Source: Endozoicomonas montiporae CL-33 (GTDB lineage Bacteria; Pseudomonadota; Gammaproteobacteria; Pseudomonadales; Endozoicomonadaceae). Taken from it: a stretch of DNA of 64,000 bases. The notes under the pieces were generated by a model. The model ran no database searches, was not told the DNA's origin, and saw only the letters and a program-made list of their open reading frames with translations. Below are positions 51,430 to 60,231 of this stretch, one piece after another. The position numbers and the translations under genes were made by a program. Positions within the stretch are counted from its first letter, which is position 1. Each line of letters starts with the position of its first letter. The DNA lies in assembly GCF_001583435.1 (NCBI RefSeq), contig NZ_CP013251.1:62001-126000 (forward strand), in the 5' to 3' direction.

Positions 51430-52713
51430 ATGATGAATAAACAACACTACGATGTACTGGTAGTTGGTGGAGGCATGGTGGGTGCAGCCCTGGCAGCAGC
51501 TCTGGGTCAGCATGATATTCGTGTGGCCGTGTTTGATCAGGCTGTGCCAGACCCTTTCGAGCCTGACTCATTGCCCGATATTCGTGTGTCGGCACTGAGT
51601 CAGGCATCAGAAGCACTGTTGCAGAAAGTGGGTGCATGGCCGGTCATGCAATCCATGCGCATGTGTCCCTACCGGAAAATGGCTGTCTGGGAAAAGCTGG
51701 ATGCATCTTTAAGTCTGTTTTCCCAACAGAAGAAAACAGGTCAGCGGTTTAATCAAACCCTGTTTAATGCTGCGGATGCTCATTTTGACCAACTGGGCTT
51801 TATTGTTGAAAACCGGGTGACTCAGCTGGGCTTGCTTGAAGTGTTAAGCAATAACAGTCATGTTGATCTGTATTCTCCGGTCAGTATTGAACAAATGAAT
51901 TTGTCAGGAGAACAGCCGGAACTGACTTTGCAGGATGGACGCACCTTTACCGGTGAATTGCTGGTGGGGGCAGACGGCGCCCGTTCCAGAGTCAGGGAGC
52001 AGGCTGGCATACGACTGGAAACGTCTGAATACGCCCAGCAATGTTTTGTTGCTACAGTGGAAATAGCTGGCGGGCAGCAGGACATCACCTGGCAGGCATT
52101 TACTCCAACAGGGCCGGAAGCTTTTTTACCCCTGCCGGATATTAACGGTAAAAGCTATGCATCCATTGTCTGGTATCACCAGCCGGAGCAGGTTCGGCAG
52201 TTGATGATGTTGTCAGGACAAGAAAGCAATAAGCTGTTAATTGATCAGATCAGGTCTAGCTTTCCTGAAGAGTTGCCGGAAATACTCGCCTTGCATGAGT
52301 GCAGCTACTTTCCTCTTGCCAGAAGACATGCCGGAACTTACTACAAGAAAGGTGTTGTTCTGGTGGGTGACGCTGCCCACACTATTAATCCTCTTGCCGG
52401 TCAGGGAGTCAATCTTGGTTTTCAGGATGTTGCCTGGCTAACTCAGCATTTGCTCGATGCGAAAAAGCAGCAGCGTAGTCTGGGAGCTATTGATGTACTC
52501 GCGGGTTATGAAAAATCCAGACGAAAAGATAACCAGTTAATGATGTCCACAATGGACACTTTCTATCATGCATTCAGTAACGACACATTGCCGTTAAAGC
52601 TGGCGCGTAATGCACTGTTAGCCATTGCAGGGAAAAGTAAACCAGCCGTTTCGCAGGTGATGAAGTATGCGATGGGAGTTTCCGGTAAAAAGCCCTGCTG
52701 GCTTTCACATTAA
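51430..52713 (+). CDS. FAD-dependent ubiquinone-biosynthesis hydroxylase (UbiF/UbiH family)
   Basis: A flavin monooxygenase of 427 residues hydroxylating the ubiquinone ring. The N-terminal GxGxxG is VLVVGGGMVGAALAAALG, the middle motif GADGARSRVREQAG, and the second FAD motif VVLVGDAAHTINPLAGQGVNLGFQDVAWL. The segment PDIRVSALSQASEALLQKVGAW and MRMCPYRKMAVWE reads very like E. coli UbiF, so C6 hydroxylation (2-octaprenyl-3-methyl-6-methoxy-benzoquinol step) is the likeliest. Two adjacent ATGs open the frame. Confidence 0.88.
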   Translation: MMNKQHYDVLVVGGGMVGAALAAALGQHDIRVAVFDQAVPDPFEPDSLPDIRVSALSQASEALLQKVGAWPVMQSMRMCPYRKMAVWEKLDASLSLFSQQKKTGQRFNQTLFNAADAHFDQLGFIVENRVTQLGLLEVLSNNSHVDLYSPVSIEQMNLSGEQPELTLQDGRTFTGELLVGADGARSRVREQAGIRLETSEYAQQCFVATVEIAGGQQDITWQAFTPTGPEAFLPLPDINGKSYASIVWYHQPEQVRQLMMLSGQESNKLLIDQIRSSFPEELPEILALHECSYFPLARRHAGTYYKKGVVLVGDAAHTINPLAGQGVNLGFQDVAWLTQHLLDAKKQQRSLGAIDVLAGYEKSRRKDNQLMMSTMDTFYHAFSNDTLPLKLARNALLAIAGKSKPAVSQVMKYAMGVSGKKPCWLSH

Positions 52714-52804
52714 ACTGCCTGCATTTGCGTTAATCCCTGATGCCTATGGAGTCGCAGGGGCGTTACGATGCCCACGCGAATTATTTAAGGTAGGGCGTCA
52801 GGTT

Positions 52805-53032
52805 ATGCGGATGTTGTTATCGGCCTTTTTAAAACTGGCTGCAATTGCCTCTTTGGGTTACTGGTGGCTTTGGCTGTTTCTTGGAACCGCCTACCATTAC
52901 CTGATACAGCATGACTCTCTATGGTCTTCCATGCAGTCTGGTGCAGGGATGACGCTGGTGATTTTTGTAGTGGGAATGATGAGTGTTCAGCTTTCGGAAG
53001 TCCTCGCTCCCATAGAAGAATACACCGACTGA
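52805..53032 (+). CDS. Small two-helix membrane protein
   Basis: From the ATG at 52805 a 75-residue protein contains two hydrophobic helices (LLSAFLKLAAIASLGYWWLWLFLG and AGMTLVIFVVGMMSVQLSEVL). The open frame reaches back to 52667 within the Ubi hydroxylase gene, but the start nearest the first helix is more natural. Family not recognised. Confidence 0.5.
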   Translation: MRMLLSAFLKLAAIASLGYWWLWLFLGTAYHYLIQHDSLWSSMQSGAGMTLVIFVVGMMSVQLSEVLAPIEEYTD

Positions 53033-53037
53033 TTTTA

Positions 53038-53067
53038 TGAAAAAGGGCAGCCATCGCAGCCCTTTTC
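53038..53067. terminator. Bidirectional terminator before fieF
   Basis: AAAAGGGC pairs with GCCCTTTT; the T run on both sides serves the small membrane protein gene on the plus strand and fieF on the minus strand. Confidence 0.75.
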
Positions 53068-53070
53068 ATG

Positions 53071-53988
53071 TTACGACACTGATTCATTCCATGGGTCAAT
53101 GTGTATCAGCACCTCAATGATGTGAGGCCCTTCTTCCAGTAGTAATGTTTCAACGGCTAAAGCAATATCATGCCCCTGATTAACACTCAGGCTACCGTCA
53201 ACGTACAGATGCATATCCACAAACAACCCGCCATGATGCCGGGTGCGTAATCGATGAATGCCCTTAACACCTTCTACGGTGACAGCCAGCGCATGAAGTC
53301 GTTCGGTAATGTCTTCCGATGCCCCGGAATCCACCAGAGAACTCAATGCAGGGGCACAGATTTTAAAGGCTGAAAACAGGATGAACAGGGCGATGACCAG
53401 CGCACCTGCCAAGTCTATCCATGCAAACTGCGGCAGAAACATCGACACCAGCACGGCAATGGCTGCAGGCATGGAACTTAAAGCATCACTGCGGTGGTGC
53501 CAGGCGTTGGCAATCAGGGCAGACGAATTAACCTGTTTGCCCTTGTACAAGGTCCAGTGAAACAAGCCCTCTTTTATGACAATAGAAATGAGCGCGGCAA
53601 TCAGGGCAATGGGCTCAGCACTGGCAATATTTCCCGCATCCCAGGAAACAAAGGCATCCCATGCGATACCGATGCCGGTTCCAACCATCAACAATCCGAT
53701 AAACAGAGTCACCAGAGTTTCAAAACGCTGATGTCCGTAGGGGTGACAACTGTCAGCAGGCTTTGACCAGACTTTTACGCCAGCCAGAACGGCAAAGTCG
53801 CTGACAAGATCAGACAAGCTGTGCAAACCATCAGCGACCACTGCCCGGCTGTTGCCCAGTGTTCCGGATAAAATTTTCAGAATGGAAAGTGCCAGATTAA
53901 CGATTAAACCGACCCAGGTGGTACCGGTAACCGTTCGGGTGGCCAGTTCTGCATCATGCATAGACGGCGATAGTTGTTTGTCAGTCAT
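53071..53988 (-). CDS. fieF: Cation diffusion facilitator (FieF/CzcD type)
   Basis: Proton-coupled exporter of Zn2+, Fe2+ or related ions. The 305-residue protein has six membrane helices and a cytoplasmic C-terminal metal-binding domain. Membrane site residues are in VVADGLHSLSDLVSDF and NAWHHRSDALSSM (the HxxxD and DxxxD pairs), and the C-terminal domain has RTRHHGGLFVDMHLYVDG. With Zur and ZnuABC in the same window it could balance zinc export, although no Zur box was noticed upstream. Confidence 0.9.
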   Translation of the reverse strand: MTDKQLSPSMHDAELATRTVTGTTWVGLIVNLALSILKILSGTLGNSRAVVADGLHSLSDLVSDFAVLAGVKVWSKPADSCHPYGHQRFETLVTLFIGLLMVGTGIGIAWDAFVSWDAGNIASAEPIALIAALISIVIKEGLFHWTLYKGKQVNSSALIANAWHHRSDALSSMPAAIAVLVSMFLPQFAWIDLAGALVIALFILFSAFKICAPALSSLVDSGASEDITERLHALAVTVEGVKGIHRLRTRHHGGLFVDMHLYVDGSLSVNQGHDIALAVETLLLEEGPHIIEVLIHIDPWNESVS

Positions 53989-54140
53989 TGAATCTACGGT
54001 TGTGCGCGTTTTTATGAATTATCTGGCTTGAACCTTAAAGCGATCAGTGTGTTTTGAAAATACCGGATTACCCCATTGACCCCATGCAGAGAGACCGATA
54101 AGGTTCACAGCCTGCAAATTATGTACTTTCGTACATATCC

Positions 54141-54365
54141 TATACCCATTGGATTTGGAGATGTGGGTAGGCGGCAAACGAGCGAAGCCCCGTTATCTCC
54201 AAGGATGGAGTGTATGCTGAGCAACGTCAGGAACGTTGTCAGTGAGCCTACGAAAAGTAGGTGATCGGGGTGAGTGACGACTGCATGGATGCAGGAGCTA
54301 GAGCAACGCAGGAGCAGTTGCCGTGAGCAGCCAACACCCCCACATCTCCAAAGACGATGGGTATA
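54141..54365. repeat. Family C inverted-repeat element (225 bp)
   Basis: Imperfect inverted ends of about 30 bp (TATACCCATTGGATTTGGAG left, complement of TATACCCATCGTCTTTGGAG right). Inside, 54277-54323 matches the complement of 33717-33764 within a family A element at nearly every base, showing exchange between families. A further palindrome ATGTACTTTCGTACAT (54121-54136) abuts the left end. The yhhQ ribosome binding site lies just beyond the right end. Confidence 0.8.
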
Positions 54366-54399
54366 TAAACGACAGCGGTTTCAAACGAGGAGTCTCTTC

Positions 54400-55044
54400 A
54401 TGAGTACCCGGGAATACCCACTGCCGAGAATGATCGTATTTTCACTGTTCTTCTCTGGCATGGCCATCGCAGCTGTTCTGGCTGCAAAAATCATCAACAT
54501 TGCCGGCTTTGCCGTACCTGCCGGGGTATTGGCTTACGCAATTACTTTTGCCTGCACCGACATCATTGGTGAAGTGTATGGCGAAAAGGTGGCGCGTAAA
54601 ATGGTGCTGGCAGGCTTTGTTGCCATGATTTCAGTGACCTTGCTGATTCAACTGGCCATTGTCTGGCCGGCTGCCTACTTCTGGCAGGGACAGGAAATGT
54701 TCGAACAGGTATTAGGCAGCAGTCCACGAATTATCATTGCCAGTATGGCCGCATACATTTGCAGCCAGTATCTGGATATCACCATTTTCAGTCGTCTGAA
54801 AAAGGCCACCAATGGTAAACATCTGTGGCTGCGTAACAACGTTTCCACTTTTTCATCGCAACTGATTGATTCTGCCGTTTTTGTAACGGTTGCCTTTTAT
54901 GGTGTGTTTCCGATCAGTGAAATGATTATTGGTCAGTGGATCGTTAAAATGCTGATTGCGGCGATTGACACTCCGGTTGTTTACATGGGCGTTTCCATGT
55001 TGAAGAAACATCCTGTTTCCAAAACACAACCTGCTTACGCCTGA
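54400..55044 (+). CDS. yhhQ: Queuosine precursor transporter YhhQ (VUT family)
   Basis: Imports preQ0 or a related queuosine precursor across the inner membrane. The 214-residue protein has six membrane helices and the family pattern ACTDIIGEVYGEKVARKMV and SQLIDSAVFVTVAFYG. The ATG at 54400 has GAGGAG 7 nt upstream. The frame remains open to 54274, but that part lies within the family C repeat and is not coding. Confidence 0.9.
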   Translation: MSTREYPLPRMIVFSLFFSGMAIAAVLAAKIINIAGFAVPAGVLAYAITFACTDIIGEVYGEKVARKMVLAGFVAMISVTLLIQLAIVWPAAYFWQGQEMFEQVLGSSPRIIIASMAAYICSQYLDITIFSRLKKATNGKHLWLRNNVSTFSSQLIDSAVFVTVAFYGVFPISEMIIGQWIVKMLIAAIDTPVVYMGVSMLKKHPVSKTQPAYA

Positions 55045-55053
55045 TCGGTACTG

Positions 55054-55076
55054 GTCGTCTGGTAAAGCCAGACGAC
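55054..55076 (+). terminator. Hairpin after yhhQ
   Basis: GTCGTCTGG pairs with CCAGACGAC around TAAAG; followed by TTAAGACGCTTTATTTG. Confidence 0.6.
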
Positions 55077-55199
55077 TTAAGACGCTTTATTTGACCTGCC
55101 CTCCTTATTTCTTTGTTTCCCCGAAGATACAATCGAACATTTCCAGCCATTTGCCGGAGTGTGTGAGTGTCTTTTCCATCATCGTATTTCTGTGACTGC

Positions 55200-55475
55200 T
55201 CCCCCAACTGAAGTAGGGGGCTTCTGACTTCAAGGGCTACAGCCAGTCTATAACGACTGGACTTACACAGAAGCCTCCATCAGCAGAACCGGACAGTCCT
55301 TCCGGTTTAATTTTAAATTCTGGGCTTTCTAACATTGGTTGTCACTTGGTTTTCGATAACAGCCAATTAAAAGCCAAGAGCAGCATAGAGTACGATAAGA
55401 GCTATGTCAAAATCTCAACCGGAGTCCTTGCGGACTCCCGACTTATATCTCCCTACTCAAAGTAGGGAGGCTTAC
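55200..55475 (-). mobile_element. Relic of an IS200/IS605-type element (tnpB 3' end region)
   Basis: On the minus strand, a 32-residue reading frame tail (PEGLSGSADGGFCVSPVVIDWL then stop, 55240-55340 region) is followed by the hairpin CCCCCTACTTCAGTTGGGGG, like the right ends of IS605/IS1341-type elements. At the other side a second hairpin (CTCCCTACTCAAAGTAGGGAG, 55450-55470) and GGAGTCCTTGCGGACTCC (55421-55438) resemble a left end. No transposase gene remains. Identification is by pattern. Confidence 0.5.
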
Positions 55476-56165
55476 GTCGAAAATGCTAAAGCCCTGTTGC
55501 TGGTTGCCATCTGTACGGTTTCTTTTCAAGCTGTCTCTGCGCCACAGAATTTCTCACAGGCCAAACGAGAAGCTGAAAAAATTTACGAAAATAATATGAC
55601 CAGTTTTTATTGCGGCTGCGATATCAGGCGTGAAGGTAAAAGGTTGGTGCCTGACCTTGAATCCTGTGGTTACGAAGTACGAAAGCAAGAAGTTCGTGCG
55701 AATCGCATAGAGTGGGAGCACGTTGTACCCGCCTGGGAGTTTGGTCATCAGCTGCAATGCTGGCAGGACGGTGGCCGCAGAAACTGTGGACGCAATGAGA
55801 AGTTTCGCCGGATGGAGGCCGACCTGCACAATCTGGCACCGGCAGTGGGCGAAGTGAATGGTGATCGATCCAACTACCGGTTTGGCTTTCTTCTGGATAC
55901 GCCGGAAATGTATGGGCAATGCGATTTCAAAGTGAATTTCAGGGAGCGTAAAGCACAGCCTCCTATTGCCAAGCGGGGCAAGATTGCCCGAATCTACCTG
56001 TATATGGAAGATCGCTATCCGTTCAGGCTGAGCGATGGTCAACGAAAACTGTATGAATCCTGGAATAAGTTGTATCCACCCACCGAGTGGGAGTTAAGGC
56101 GCAATGACAAGATTTCGCGGGTTCAGGGTTGGGAGAACCCTTACGTTTCAGCACATGCCGGTTAG
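55404..56165 (+). CDS. endA: Endonuclease I (EndA/Dns family)
   Basis: Secreted or periplasmic non-specific nuclease. The catalytic beta-beta-alpha metal region is [40 protein letters not shown] follows, and the cysteines CGCD and C-NCG are in place. The 253-residue frame starts at an ATG inside the IS605-type relic, so its first about 27 residues ([20 protein letters not shown]...) are encoded by IS end sequence. A signal-peptide-like stretch ([19 protein letters not shown]) follows internally. The original start appears to have been replaced, and export of the present protein is uncertain. Confidence 0.88.
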   Translation: MSKSQPESLRTPDLYLPTQSREAYVENAKALLLVAICTVSFQAVSAPQNFSQAKREAEKIYENNMTSFYCGCDIRREGKRLVPDLESCGYEVRKQEVRANRIEWEHVVPAWEFGHQLQCWQDGGRRNCGRNEKFRRMEADLHNLAPAVGEVNGDRSNYRFGFLLDTPEMYGQCDFKVNFRERKAQPPIAKRGKIARIYLYMEDRYPFRLSDGQRKLYESWNKLYPPTEWELRRNDKISRVQGWENPYVSAHAG

Positions 56166-56214
56166 TCTGATATCATAACTAGCTGACTATTTAACGCTTC
56201 CGGGTTTTATCAGA

Positions 56215-58470
56215 ATGGAACAAACCGTTATTGGCGACGACGGAATAGAACGCCAGTCATTGCGCGCGTATACAGAAAGCGCTTATCTGAATTATTCCAT
56301 GTATGTCATTCTGGACCGGGCTTTGCCTCATATTGGCGACGGTCTCAAGCCGGTACAGCGGCGCATTGTTTATGCAATGAGTGAGCTGGGGCTGAAAAAC
56401 ACAGCCAAGTTCAAAAAGTCTGCCCGTACTGTGGGTGATGTGCTGGGTAAGTTTCATCCCCACGGTGACAGTGCCTGTTATGAAGCCATGGTACTGATGG
56501 CGCAGCCGTTTTCCTATCGCTATACGCTGGTGGATGGTCAGGGTAACTGGGGTTCTCCTGATGACCCCAAGTCGTTTGCGGCGATGCGTTACACCGAATC
56601 CCGCCTGACCAAATACTCGGATGTGCTTCTGGGTGAGCTGGGGCAGGGTACCGTAGACTGGGTACCTAACTTTGATGGAACTCTGGAAGAACCGTCTATC
56701 TTGCCAGCTCGCCTGCCGAACCTGCTGTTGAATGGTACAACCGGCATCGCGGTGGGCATGGCGACGGATGTGCCCCCCCATAACCTGAGTGAAGTCGCGG
56801 ATGCCTGCGTGCATTTGCTGGAAAACCCTAAGGCAACGGTTGCTGATCTGGTTGAGCATATTCAGGGACCGGATTACCCGACGGAAGCCGAGATTATTAC
56901 GCCCCGTGAAGACATTCTGAAAATGTACGAACAGGGTCGTGGTTCTATTCGCATGCGGGCGGTTTACCAGAAAGAGTCTGGTGACATCATCATCACTGCC
57001 CTGCCTCATCAGTGTTCCGGTGCCAAGGTGCTGGAACAGATTGCAGCCCAGATGCAGGCCAAGAAGCTGCCGATGGTGGCAGATCTGCGTGATGAATCTG
57101 ACCATGAAAATCCGACTCGTCTGGTGATTGTGCCCAAATCTAACCGCATGGATGTGGAAGGACTGATGAATCATTTGTTTGCGACCACGGATCTGGAAAA
57201 GACCTACCGCGTGAACATGAACATGATTGGCGTCAATGGTCGTCCACAGGTGAAGTCGCTGGATCGTATGCTGACCGAGTGGCTGTCGTGGCGGACGGAT
57301 ACGGTGCGCCGTCGTTTGCAGTATCGTCTGGACAAAGTGCTGGCTCGCCTGCACCTTCTGCAAGGTTTGTTGGTAGCGTTCCTCAATATTGATGAAGTCA
57401 TCGATATTATTCGCAACGAAGACAAGCCCAAAGAAGCCCTGATGGCGAAATTCGGACTGTCTGAACTTCAGGCTGATGCTATTCTCGAAATCAAGCTGCG
57501 TCAGCTGGCGAAGCTTGAAGAGATGAAGATTCGTGCCGAGCAGGAAGAACTGGATAACGAACGTAAGCAACTGGAGCTGGTATTAAGCTCCGAGCGTCGT
57601 TTGAAGACCCTGATTAAGAAAGAGATCATTGCAGACAAAGAGCAGTATGGTGATGAGCGTCGTTCTCCTATCGAGCAGCGTCAGGAAGCCAGAGCGTTGT
57701 CTGAGACTGACCTGATGAGCTCAGAGCCGGTTACTATCATTCTGTCTGAAAAAGGCTGGGTTCGCTGTGCCAAAGGGCATGAAGTGGACCCTACCACCAT
57801 GAATTATAAGTCGGGTGATAAATATCGATTGTCGGCACGGGGCAAGAGCAATCAGTCGTCTGTCTTTATCGATTCCACCGGTCGCGCCTATTCGGTGCAA
57901 ACCCACAGCCTGCCATCTGCCCGTGGACAGGGTGAGCCTTTGACCGGGCGGGTTAATCCGCCATCCGGCGCGACGTTTGAAGGTTTGTGTGTCGGTGATA
58001 ACAGCGACTGCTATCTCATGGCGTCCGATGCCGGTTACGGTTTTGTGGTTCAGCATGGCGATATGGTCAGCAAGAACAAAGCCGGTAAGGCGCTTCTGAC
58101 ATTACCTAAAAATGCCCGCGTAATGTTGCCGGTGCCGGTTGTAGGTGATGATCAGTTGTTGGCTGCAGTCACCAATGAAGGGCGCATGCTGGTATTCCCG
58201 TTATCTGAATTGCCCAAGCTGGGTCGGGGTAAAGGCAACAAGATAATCAGCATTGCAACGGCAAGGGCAGCAGACCGTGTTGAAATTCTGGTGGCTCTGG
58301 CTGTCTTCAGTCGAGATGATTCTCTGGTGTTACGTGCGGGTAAACGTCATGTGAAGTTAAAACCTGCTGACCTTGAACATTATCATGGAGAGCGTGGCCG
58401 CCGGGGTAACAAGCTGCCCAGAGGTTTCCAGAAAGTGGACAGTGTTGAAGTAGCAGACGACAGTGAATAG
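56215..58470 (+). CDS. parC: DNA topoisomerase IV subunit A
   Basis: Decatenates daughter chromosomes with ParE. The 751-residue protein has an N-terminal breakage-reunion domain with the catalytic Tyr in [10 protein letters not shown] (near residue 124), the quinolone region [15 protein letters not shown], and a C-terminal beta-pinwheel DNA-wrapping domain (from about 500) with degenerate GxxxRGxxG-like blades. The start is preceded by CAGAATG without a strong ribosome binding site. Length is as in gammaproteobacteria. parE is not adjacent. Confidence 0.96.
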   Translation: MEQTVIGDDGIERQSLRAYTESAYLNYSMYVILDRALPHIGDGLKPVQRRIVYAMSELGLKNTAKFKKSARTVGDVLGKFHPHGDSACYEAMVLMAQPFSYRYTLVDGQGNWGSPDDPKSFAAMRYTESRLTKYSDVLLGELGQGTVDWVPNFDGTLEEPSILPARLPNLLLNGTTGIAVGMATDVPPHNLSEVADACVHLLENPKATVADLVEHIQGPDYPTEAEIITPREDILKMYEQGRGSIRMRAVYQKESGDIIITALPHQCSGAKVLEQIAAQMQAKKLPMVADLRDESDHENPTRLVIVPKSNRMDVEGLMNHLFATTDLEKTYRVNMNMIGVNGRPQVKSLDRMLTEWLSWRTDTVRRRLQYRLDKVLARLHLLQGLLVAFLNIDEVIDIIRNEDKPKEALMAKFGLSELQADAILEIKLRQLAKLEEMKIRAEQEELDNERKQLELVLSSERRLKTLIKKEIIADKEQYGDERRSPIEQRQEARALSETDLMSSEPVTIILSEKGWVRCAKGHEVDPTTMNYKSGDKYRLSARGKSNQSSVFIDSTGRAYSVQTHSLPSARGQGEPLTGRVNPPSGATFEGLCVGDNSDCYLMASDAGYGFVVQHGDMVSKNKAGKALLTLPKNARVMLPVPVVGDDQLLAAVTNEGRMLVFPLSELPKLGRGKGNKIISIATARAADRVEILVALAVFSRDDSLVLRAGKRHVKLKPADLEHYHGERGRRGNKLPRGFQKVDSVEVADDSE

Positions 58471-58520
58471 TAAGCTCATTCACTGTCCTGTTGGCTGGAA
58501 GTAGTGGATCAGGCGTAGCG

Positions 58521-58663
58521 CTATGCCTTGACACTATGCCTTGACACTATGCCTTGACACTATGCCTTGACACTATGCCTTGACACTATGCCTTGACACT
58601 ATGCCTTGACACTATGCCTTGACACTATGCCTTGACACTATGCCTTGACACTATGCCTTGACA
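58521..58663. repeat. 13-bp minisatellite, exactly 11 units
   Basis: CTATGCCTTGACA is repeated 11 times with no mismatch (143 bp) between parC and the TetR gene. The last unit contains the TetR stop codon (TAG, complement of CTA at 58651-58653) and its last three codons. As the other ten units lie beyond the stop, copy-number change would alter only the 3' untranslated region. Confidence 0.97.
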
Positions 58664-59310
58664 CCACAGCCTTTGATAACCAGGTTGCACAGATGATCGG
58701 TAGCAGCCTGGATATCTTCCTCGCTGAGTTCTTCCTTCCCCACAACGCAGGCTACCTGTGGGTTGTAGTCCACATAGTATTGAGTCGTGGCCCAGATAGT
58801 AAACAACAGGTGTAATGGGTCAACCGGATCCATTTTGCCCTGCTCGATCCAGGCTTGAATCACTTTGGATTTTTCGTCGATCCAGTCTTTGAAATGTTTA
58901 AAGTGTTCTCTAAGGTGCTGACCTCCGTGAATAATTTCACTGCTGAAAATGCGTGACGCATTAGAGTGAGCCAGACAATATTGCATTTTGGCATTGATGT
59001 ATTGTCGTAAGGCGCTGGCCGGATCATCATCCGGATTCAAACCACTGAAAACAGCTTCCCATAAGTCCATGATGTGGGAGAGTACGGCACTGTAAAGATC
59101 CATTTTGCTGTTGAAGTAGTAGTGCACATTGGCTTTAGGAAGCCCGGCCCGGTTAGCAATATCCCGAATCGAAGCCCCTTTGAACCCGCTGATGACAAAT
59201 TCGTCTTCAGCGGCTTTTAGTATGACCTGGATATTTTTCTGTCGGACCCGGCTGGTCTTTATTCCTGTATGCCCAATGGTGGATGCAGAAGATTGCATGA
59301 CAGGTACCAT
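58651..59310 (-). CDS. TetR family transcriptional regulator (RutR-like)
   Basis: A 219-residue repressor-type regulator. The N-terminal helix-turn-helix is GASIRDIANRAGLPKANVHYYFNSKMDLY. The C-terminal part (SRIFSSEIIHGGQHLREHF, LLFTIWATTQYYVDYNPQV) matches the TetR_C_6 ligand-binding domain found in RutR relatives, which respond to pyrimidines or related small molecules. The ligand here is unknown. ATGs at 59310 and 59298 both fit. The end of the gene is formed by a minisatellite unit. Confidence 0.88.
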   Translation of the reverse strand: MVPVMQSSASTIGHTGIKTSRVRQKNIQVILKAAEDEFVISGFKGASIRDIANRAGLPKANVHYYFNSKMDLYSAVLSHIMDLWEAVFSGLNPDDDPASALRQYINAKMQYCLAHSNASRIFSSEIIHGGQHLREHFKHFKDWIDEKSKVIQAWIEQGKMDPVDPLHLLFTIWATTQYYVDYNPQVACVVGKEELSEEDIQAATDHLCNLVIKGCGVKA

Positions 59311-59497
59311 GTTTAAGTTGTGAGTTATGACTGTCGAGTACCAATATAGACAAGGGTTACATAATTGCCATCCAACTATGCCGATTTTTAAACGTCGAAC
59401 GACTTTTAAATTGAAAATAATAGTTAATATAAACTTATTATTATTCAGTGATATAGAAGGTTGTATTCAAATTATATAAATCAATCGTCGTTTTAAA

Positions 59498-60226
59498 TTA
59501 AGGTCTTGGTGCATAGTCGAAAACATCTGAATGCATGTTTTTCCGATTAAAACCCGCATTTTCGATAACGTCAATCGTCGCATAAACCATTTGCGGCGAT
59601 CCACTTAGATAGATATTGCCGTCCAGCAGCTGTTCCTTGTCAGCCAGAATGGCCTCGTAGAGTAAGCCGTGGCGGCCACACCAGTCGTCATCAGCAATAG
59701 CATCACTGACAACAGGGTGGTAATGAACGCCCCTGGCTGACCATTGGATCGGCAGGTAAGGCAAATAGAAACCGGCAGGTGTTCGGGCTCCCCAATACAG
59801 GTGAATGCCTTTGGCATGATTCTGGTTCAGGCAATGCTCAACCATGCTTTTCATCTGGGCAAAGCCTGTGCCGGCTGCGACAAACACCAGTGGTGTTTCC
59901 GGTAATGGGTCTGGCAAAAAACAGTTCCCTGAAGGCAGGCGTACATCAACACGGCCTTTGTTCAGCTGATCAAACAGTTCGGTCGAGGTTTGACTTTCCG
60001 GCAATTGCTGCACGTGGAGCTCAATGTCTTCCTGTTGAAAGGATGGTGCAGAAGCAATAGAAAAAGCACAGGGTTGTCTGCCGGGCAAAAGAATTTCCAG
60101 GTATTGCCCGGCTCGATAAGGTGGAACGAAGCCTGAACGGGGTTTCAATTTAATCCGGTAAACGTCGGAACCTGCGGGATGCATGTCGATGACATTAAAA
60201 GCCTGTTCCGAAACGATATTACCCAT
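59498..60226 (-). CDS. fre: NAD(P)H-flavin reductase
   Basis: Reduces free flavins with NAD(P)H. The 242-residue ferredoxin-reductase-fold protein has the flavin-binding RAGQYLEILLPGRQPCAFSIAS and the nicotinamide-binding FVAAGTGFAQMKSMVEHCL. It directly follows ubiD (5 bp), the same pairing as in E. coli. UbiD needs prenylated FMN, so local supply of reduced FMN is a plausible link. Confidence 0.92.
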   Translation of the reverse strand: MGNIVSEQAFNVIDMHPAGSDVYRIKLKPRSGFVPPYRAGQYLEILLPGRQPCAFSIASAPSFQQEDIELHVQQLPESQTSTELFDQLNKGRVDVRLPSGNCFLPDPLPETPLVFVAAGTGFAQMKSMVEHCLNQNHAKGIHLYWGARTPAGFYLPYLPIQWSARGVHYHPVVSDAIADDDWCGRHGLLYEAILADKEQLLDGNIYLSGSPQMVYATIDVIENAGFNRKNMHSDVFDYAPRP

Positions 60227-60231
60227 TTTGA

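Noticed and set aside
51250-51513. Minus-strand frames between the orphan gene and the Ubi hydroxylase gene
   Set aside because: They overlap the start of the hydroxylase gene, are rich in Cys, His and Ser without pattern and have no ribosome binding site.
54274-54399. N-terminal 42 residues of the long YhhQ frame
   Set aside because: This part lies in the family C repeat and the good GAGGAG site precedes the ATG at 54400.
56257-57570. 437-residue open frame antisense to parC
   Set aside because: It lies entirely opposite a well-conserved parC reading frame; composition is rich in His, Arg and Gln as in shadow frames, and no ribosome binding site was seen.
58521-58663. Possible CRISPR array
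   Set aside because: The 13-bp units are contiguous with no spacers and no cas genes are near.
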